Assembly (NCBI GenBank): GCA_903859795.1
Contig: CAIOOC010000695.1
Span: 1-11,816 of the forward strand
Reading direction: 5' to 3'
DNA length: 11,816 nt
Origin: an uncultured Bacteroidia bacterium
Lineage (GTDB): Bacteria; Bacteroidota; Bacteroidia; Bacteroidales; Prolixibacteraceae
A model generated the notes under the pieces. It saw only the letters and a program-made list of their open reading frames with translations. It ran no database searches and was not told where the DNA came from. The translations under genes were made by a program, and so were the position numbers. Within the stretch, counting starts at the first letter, position 1, and each line of letters starts with the position of its first letter. Shown here piece by piece: positions 8,360 through 11,816 of the stretch.

Positions 8360-10648
8360 ATGAAAATATTCACTATACTATTCTCGGTATCCCTTCTGAT
8401 TCAGATCAACCTTTCCTATGCTCAAAAAGCACCAGATCCGAAGATGAATCAATACATTACTAACCTGATGAGCAAAATGACTCTCAACGAAAAGATTGGC
8501 CAGTTAAATCTGTCGGGTGCAGGTGATATCACAACGGGACAAACTAAGAGTTCAGGGATCAGTAAAAAAATCAGGGAAGGTAATATTGGAGCAATTTTGA
8601 ACCTCAAGTCAGCGAGTAAGATACGGGAAGTTCAGAAAATCGCGGTTGAAGAGAGCCGTTTAAAAATTCCATTGCTGTTTGGGATGGATGTGATACATGG
8701 TTACCAGACTGTCTTCCCGATACCGTTGGGATTATCATGTAGCTGGGATCTGGAACTGATTGAACAATCGGCCCGGATAGCAGCACAGGAGGCAACGGCC
8801 GATGGTCTGTGCTGGACTTTTGCTCCCATGGTGGACATCTCTCGTGATCCCCGATGGGGCCGGATGTCGGAAGGATCGGGAGAGGATCCGTTTCTGGGTG
8901 CTCAGATCGCCAAATCAATGGTAAAAGGGTTTCAGGGAGATGACTTTCGGAAAAATAATTCGATAATGGCGTGCGTGAAGCACTTTGCGTTGTACGGCGC
9001 TGTTGAAGCTGGCCGCGAATACAACACAACAGATATGAGCCGGATAAGAATGTACAATGAATATTTCCCCCCTTACAAGGCAGCGGTTGATGCCGGAGTT
9101 GGAAGCGCTATGGCATCCTTTAACGAAGTGGATGGATTACCTGCAACGGCCAACAAGTGGTTAATGACCGATGTCCTTCGCAAACAGTGGGGTTTTAAGG
9201 GTTTTGTCGTAACAGACTATACAGGTATTGCCGAATTAATTGAGCATGGACTAGGCGATTTGCCGGAAGTTTCAGCACAGGCACTTCGTGCTGGCATTGA
9301 TTTGGATATGGTAAGCGAAGGGTTTTTGACAACATTGAAAAAATCGATAGAAACTGGCAGGATAACTAAGTCGGATATCGAAAATGGGTGCAGGAGAATT
9401 CTTGAAGCCAAGTATAAGTTGGGACTCTTTGAAAACCCTTTCAAATATTGTGATGAAAACCGGGCCAAAACAGAGATTTTCACACCTGAAAACAGACAGG
9501 TATCCAGGGAAATTGCCTCGCAGTCGCTTGTGCTTTTGAAAAATAACAACCAGATTCTTCCGCTGAAAAAAGGGGGGACGATTGCTGTGATTGGTCCGTT
9601 GGCAGATAATAAATTCAATATGACAGGCACCTGGAGTGTGGCTGCCGATTTTTCCAAATGCGTGTCACTCCTTGCGGGGATCAAGGCGGCTGTGGGGAAT
9701 GAAACCACGATTCTGACAGCCTGGGGGACAAATATTCTCAATGATTCAATCCTTGATTCCAGGGTTAGCGTCTTTGGCAAACCAACGTTTCGAAAGAACA
9801 TGCCCCAAAAAGAGATGATTGATGAGGCTGTTGAGGTTGCAAAAAAATCGGATGTGATCGTTGCTGCAGTTGGCGAATGTGCTGAGATGAGCGGTGAGTG
9901 TTCAAGCCGTTCAGATATCGCGCTGCCGGAGAATCAGAGAGAATTATTAAAAGCGCTATTAGAAACTGGTAAACCGGTTGTAATGGTCCTTTTTAATGGC
10001 AGACCACTTGCCTTGCCCTGGGAGAATGAACATATTCCTGCAATCCTTGAGGTTTGGTTTTCAGGGACCGAGGCAGGAAATGCCATTGCAGATGTGTTAT
10101 TCGGGAAAGTGAACCCCTCGGGAAAACTGACTGCTACCTTTCCCCGGAATGTGGGTCAAATCCCGATCTATTACAGCTCTAAAAATACAGGAAGGCCATT
10201 ACTGAATGGGACCTGGTTTACCAAATTCCGGTCCAATTATCTCGATGTTTCGAATGAGCCCGTTTATCCATTTGGGTATGGATTAAGCTATACGACCTTT
10301 AATTACAGTGATTTAAAATTAAGCACTTCCCAGGCAAAGGGGAATCAGGTCATTACAGCGACAGTCAATCTCACAAATTCCGGGAAAACCGATGGGGCAG
10401 AGATCGTCCAGCTTTATATCCGCGATGTAGTGGGGAGTGTAACCCGTCCGCTAAAGGAGTTAAAAGGTTTTCAAAAGGTTTTTATGAAAGCGGGGGAGAC
10501 CAAACCAGTTACTTTCAATATTACCCCTGAAGATTTAAAATTCTATAATGGAGAGCTTAAATACGACTGGGAACCCGGAGAATTTGTAATTATGGTTGGG
10601 GGAAATTCAAAAGATGTTATTTCGTCGAAGGTGAACTGGCAGAAATAA
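8360..10648 (+). CDS. GH3 beta-glucosidase (BglX-like), periplasmic
   Basis: This complete GH3 enzyme of 762 residues should release glucose from the non-reducing end of beta-gluco-oligosaccharides. The signal peptide is MKIFTILFSVSLLIQINLSYA, with cleavage before Gln22 and no lipobox, so it is periplasmic or secreted. The N-terminal TIM barrel (about 30-350) shows MTLNEKIGQLN, FGMDVIHGYQTVFPIPLG, DPRWGRMSEGSGEDP, CVKHFALYGA and the nucleophile D286 in GFVVTDYTGIAELIEHG. The alpha/beta sandwich (about 390-610) carries the likely acid/base E513 in MSGECSSRSDIALPENQ. An FN3-like domain closes the protein (VQLYIRDVVGSVTRPLKELK). Domain order and length match E. coli BglX and Bacteroides homologues. 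Some BglX-type GH3 enzymes from beta-1,2-glucan loci prefer sophorose and longer beta-1,2-glucans, which fits the two GH144 neighbours, but linkage cannot be read from the sequence. It starts 32 bases after the GH43-like gene and is likely in the same operon. Confidence 0.92.
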   Translation: MKIFTILFSVSLLIQINLSYAQKAPDPKMNQYITNLMSKMTLNEKIGQLNLSGAGDITTGQTKSSGISKKIREGNIGAILNLKSASKIREVQKIAVEESRLKIPLLFGMDVIHGYQTVFPIPLGLSCSWDLELIEQSARIAAQEATADGLCWTFAPMVDISRDPRWGRMSEGSGEDPFLGAQIAKSMVKGFQGDDFRKNNSIMACVKHFALYGAVEAGREYNTTDMSRIRMYNEYFPPYKAAVDAGVGSAMASFNEVDGLPATANKWLMTDVLRKQWGFKGFVVTDYTGIAELIEHGLGDLPEVSAQALRAGIDLDMVSEGFLTTLKKSIETGRITKSDIENGCRRILEAKYKLGLFENPFKYCDENRAKTEIFTPENRQVSREIASQSLVLLKNNNQILPLKKGGTIAVIGPLADNKFNMTGTWSVAADFSKCVSLLAGIKAAVGNETTILTAWGTNILNDSILDSRVSVFGKPTFRKNMPQKEMIDEAVEVAKKSDVIVAAVGECAEMSGECSSRSDIALPENQRELLKALLETGKPVVMVLFNGRPLALPWENEHIPAILEVWFSGTEAGNAIADVLFGKVNPSGKLTATFPRNVGQIPIYYSSKNTGRPLLNGTWFTKFRSNYLDVSNEPVYPFGYGLSYTTFNYSDLKLSTSQAKGNQVITATVNLTNSGKTDGAEIVQLYIRDVVGSVTRPLKELKGFQKVFMKAGETKPVTFNITPEDLKFYNGELKYDWEPGEFVIMVGGNSKDVISSKVNWQK

Positions 10649-10784
10649 CAATGCTCACTGTGGTAATTTGTAAATGAAAAAATCTGAGGATCTGTTTTAA
10701 ATTTATTGGTTTATCTAAACCGTTCTGATCATTGTATTTAGGTAGTATTTTAAAATTCGCACTTCAAAATAACCTATAATCGTT
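10649..10784 (+). other. 136-base gap between GH3 and oxidoreductase genes
   Basis: This AT-rich spacer holds no ORF and no convincing terminator. The only structure is a small perfect inverted repeat, GGTTTA-TC-TAAACC (10708-10721), too short to call a terminator. No clean Bacteroidota promoter (TTTG / TAnnTTTG) is visible. Read-through from the hydrolase operon is therefore possible, and a separate promoter cannot be excluded. Confidence 0.35.
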
Positions 10785-11816
10785 ATGCTAATGAGAACTA
10801 ATTCTAACAGACGGGATTTCATCAAAAATACGGCAACTGCAGGAATTGGCCTCACCGTTGTGCCTTCCAATGTCCTTGGTGGTGTTGGCAGAGTATCACC
10901 AAATGATAAAATTAAGGTTGCTCTAATCGGAAGTGGCACCCAGGCTCTGGAGATGTTACCTGGCTGGCTGAAGCGCCCTGAACTGCAGTTTGTTTCTGTA
11001 TGCGATCCGAACAGGATGAGTTATGATTACCCTACATGGGGAGAACCAAATGAAAACCGTGAAACTTGTGGGGCGCCGGGAGGACGAGAAGTCGGACGGA
11101 ACAGGATAAACAAGTATTATGGTGAAAAGATTGGGAAAGAAAAGTACAACGGATGCACTGCCTATGCCGATTTTCGTGAACTGTTTGAAAAAGAGACCGG
11201 TATCGATGCGGTATTTGTCATGACTCCCGACCATATTCATGCCACAGTAGCAATTGCAGCAATGAGGAAGAAGATCATGGTAGGTTCGCACAAACCGATT
11301 GGGAATTTCATGCATGAAACAAGAGTAGCAATCGATACTGCAAGGGCGACCGGCGTTCCTACACAGATGTTCGCTTTCCAGGATCCTAAGGAACACTATG
11401 TTGTGGAAGAATGGATTAAGCAGGGGGTAATAGGAAAGGTTACTGAACTTCACCGATGGACCAACCGACCAATGTGGCCCCAGGGATCCCCTTTTCTCCC
11501 TTCAAATACGCCGCCAATACCTGAAGGTTTCGACTGGGATCTGTGGTTGGGACCTGCTCTTCCGCGAGTTTATTCTCCGGATTACACACATACCGTTTTT
11601 AGAGGATGGTATGAATTTGGTGCCGGTTGTCTGGCCGACATGGGTTATTATGGTTTCTGGGTTGACTGGCGGGTGTTGAACCTTGGGATGCCGTTAGTCG
11701 CCGAGGCTTCATCCAGCTTCACGTGCCAGGTAAAGAATTTTAAAAGCCTTTGGGTTAAAAATGAGCTTTCCTATCCCCATGCAGCGACACTCAGGTGGGA
11801 AGTACCTGTCAAAAAC
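10785..11816 (+). CDS. Tat-exported Gfo/Idh/MocA-family oxidoreductase, 3' end cut off
   Basis: The frame stays open for 344 codons to the window edge, so the C-terminus is missing. A twin-arginine signal (NRRDFIKNTATAGIGLTVVP, R9-R10) means folded export to the periplasm, as is usual for cofactor-binding proteins. A Rossmann fold follows: VALIGSGTQA (nucleotide loop, 49-54), then VSVCDPN and FVMTPDHIHATVAIAAM. The canonical EKP motif reads HKP here (H169-K170-P171, in VGSHKPIGNF), keeping the Lys. The later motif usually read as GDxGxH is LADMGYY, with Tyr289 where His is common. Members oxidise, reduce or isomerise sugars with tightly bound NAD(P), and some act as glycosidases (GH109). The substrate is unknown; position suggests glucose or gluco-oligosaccharides from this locus. 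ATG at 10785 is used, but ATG at 10791 is equally good. It lies 136 bases after GH3. Confidence 0.85.
   Translation, partial: MLMRTNSNRRDFIKNTATAGIGLTVVPSNVLGGVGRVSPNDKIKVALIGSGTQALEMLPGWLKRPELQFVSVCDPNRMSYDYPTWGEPNENRETCGAPGGREVGRNRINKYYGEKIGKEKYNGCTAYADFRELFEKETGIDAVFVMTPDHIHATVAIAAMRKKIMVGSHKPIGNFMHETRVAIDTARATGVPTQMFAFQDPKEHYVVEEWIKQGVIGKVTELHRWTNRPMWPQGSPFLPSNTPPIPEGFDWDLWLGPALPRVYSPDYTHTVFRGWYEFGAGCLADMGYYGFWVDWRVLNLGMPLVAEASSSFTCQVKNFKSLWVKNELSYPHAATLRWEVPVKN

Noticed and set aside
9217..9801. Open frame of 194 codons on the - strand inside the GH3 gene
   Set aside because: It lies wholly within a well-conserved GH3 coding region, has no family motifs and no signal; it is an antisense shadow.
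10708..10721. Inverted repeat GGTTTA-TC-TAAACC before the oxidoreductase
   Set aside because: Six-base arms with a two-base centre in AT-rich DNA can easily arise by chance; no T-run or promoter elements support a role.
10956..11453. Open frame of 165 codons on the - strand
   Set aside because: It is antisense to the Gfo/Idh/MocA gene, whose + strand frame has a Tat signal and Rossmann motifs.

Overview
The window looks like part of a polysaccharide utilization locus (PUL) from a Bacteroidota bacterium. The evidence is a SusD-like lipoprotein, a surface glycan-binding lipoprotein in the next position, and a run of co-directional secreted glycoside hydrolases. Nothing here fixes the genus; an environmental or gut Bacteroidales or Chitinophagia member would fit. 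All seven genes are on the + strand, with gaps of 4 to 151 bases. I found no RNA genes, CRISPR arrays, insertion sequences or attachment sites.

Layout. 41-1551: SusD-like lipoprotein, broken into two frames by one missing base near 169. 1579-3360: two-repeat LamG lipoprotein, probably the surface glycan-binding protein. 3439-3471: a strong hairpin between the binding genes and the enzyme genes. 3512-5170: lipoprotein with an Ig-like domain and a GH144-type (PF10091 'glycoamylase') catalytic domain. 5207-6580: second GH144-type enzyme without the Ig-like domain. 6585-8327: GH43-like beta-propeller enzyme with a discoidin-type module and an FN3-like end. 8360-10648: GH3 beta-glucosidase. 10785 to the window end: 5' part of a Tat-exported Gfo/Idh/MocA oxidoreductase. 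A SusC transporter would be expected just upstream of position 1 but is not visible.

How the genes may work together. GH144 is established as a family of beta-1,2-glucan (sophoran)-degrading enzymes, with an endo-beta-1,2-glucanase from Chitinophaga pinensis and an exo-acting sophorose-releasing relative from Parabacteroides distasonis. Related GH3 enzymes cleave beta-1,2-gluco-oligosaccharides. My inferred model is this: the LamG and SusD lipoproteins capture the glucan at the cell surface, the lipid-anchored GH144 cuts it, SusC/D imports fragments, and the second GH144 and GH3 finish them in the periplasm. Two parts do not fit plain beta-1,2-glucan. The GH43-like enzyme, with all three catalytic acids in place, hints at a decorated substrate. 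The oxidoreductase hints at an oxidative step on the released sugar. Both are hypotheses.

The most notable observations are the tandem GH144 pair with different export signals, the GH43-discoidin-FN3 protein in this setting, the unusual active-site residues of the oxidoreductase, the duplicated LamG binding protein, and the frameshift in susD.
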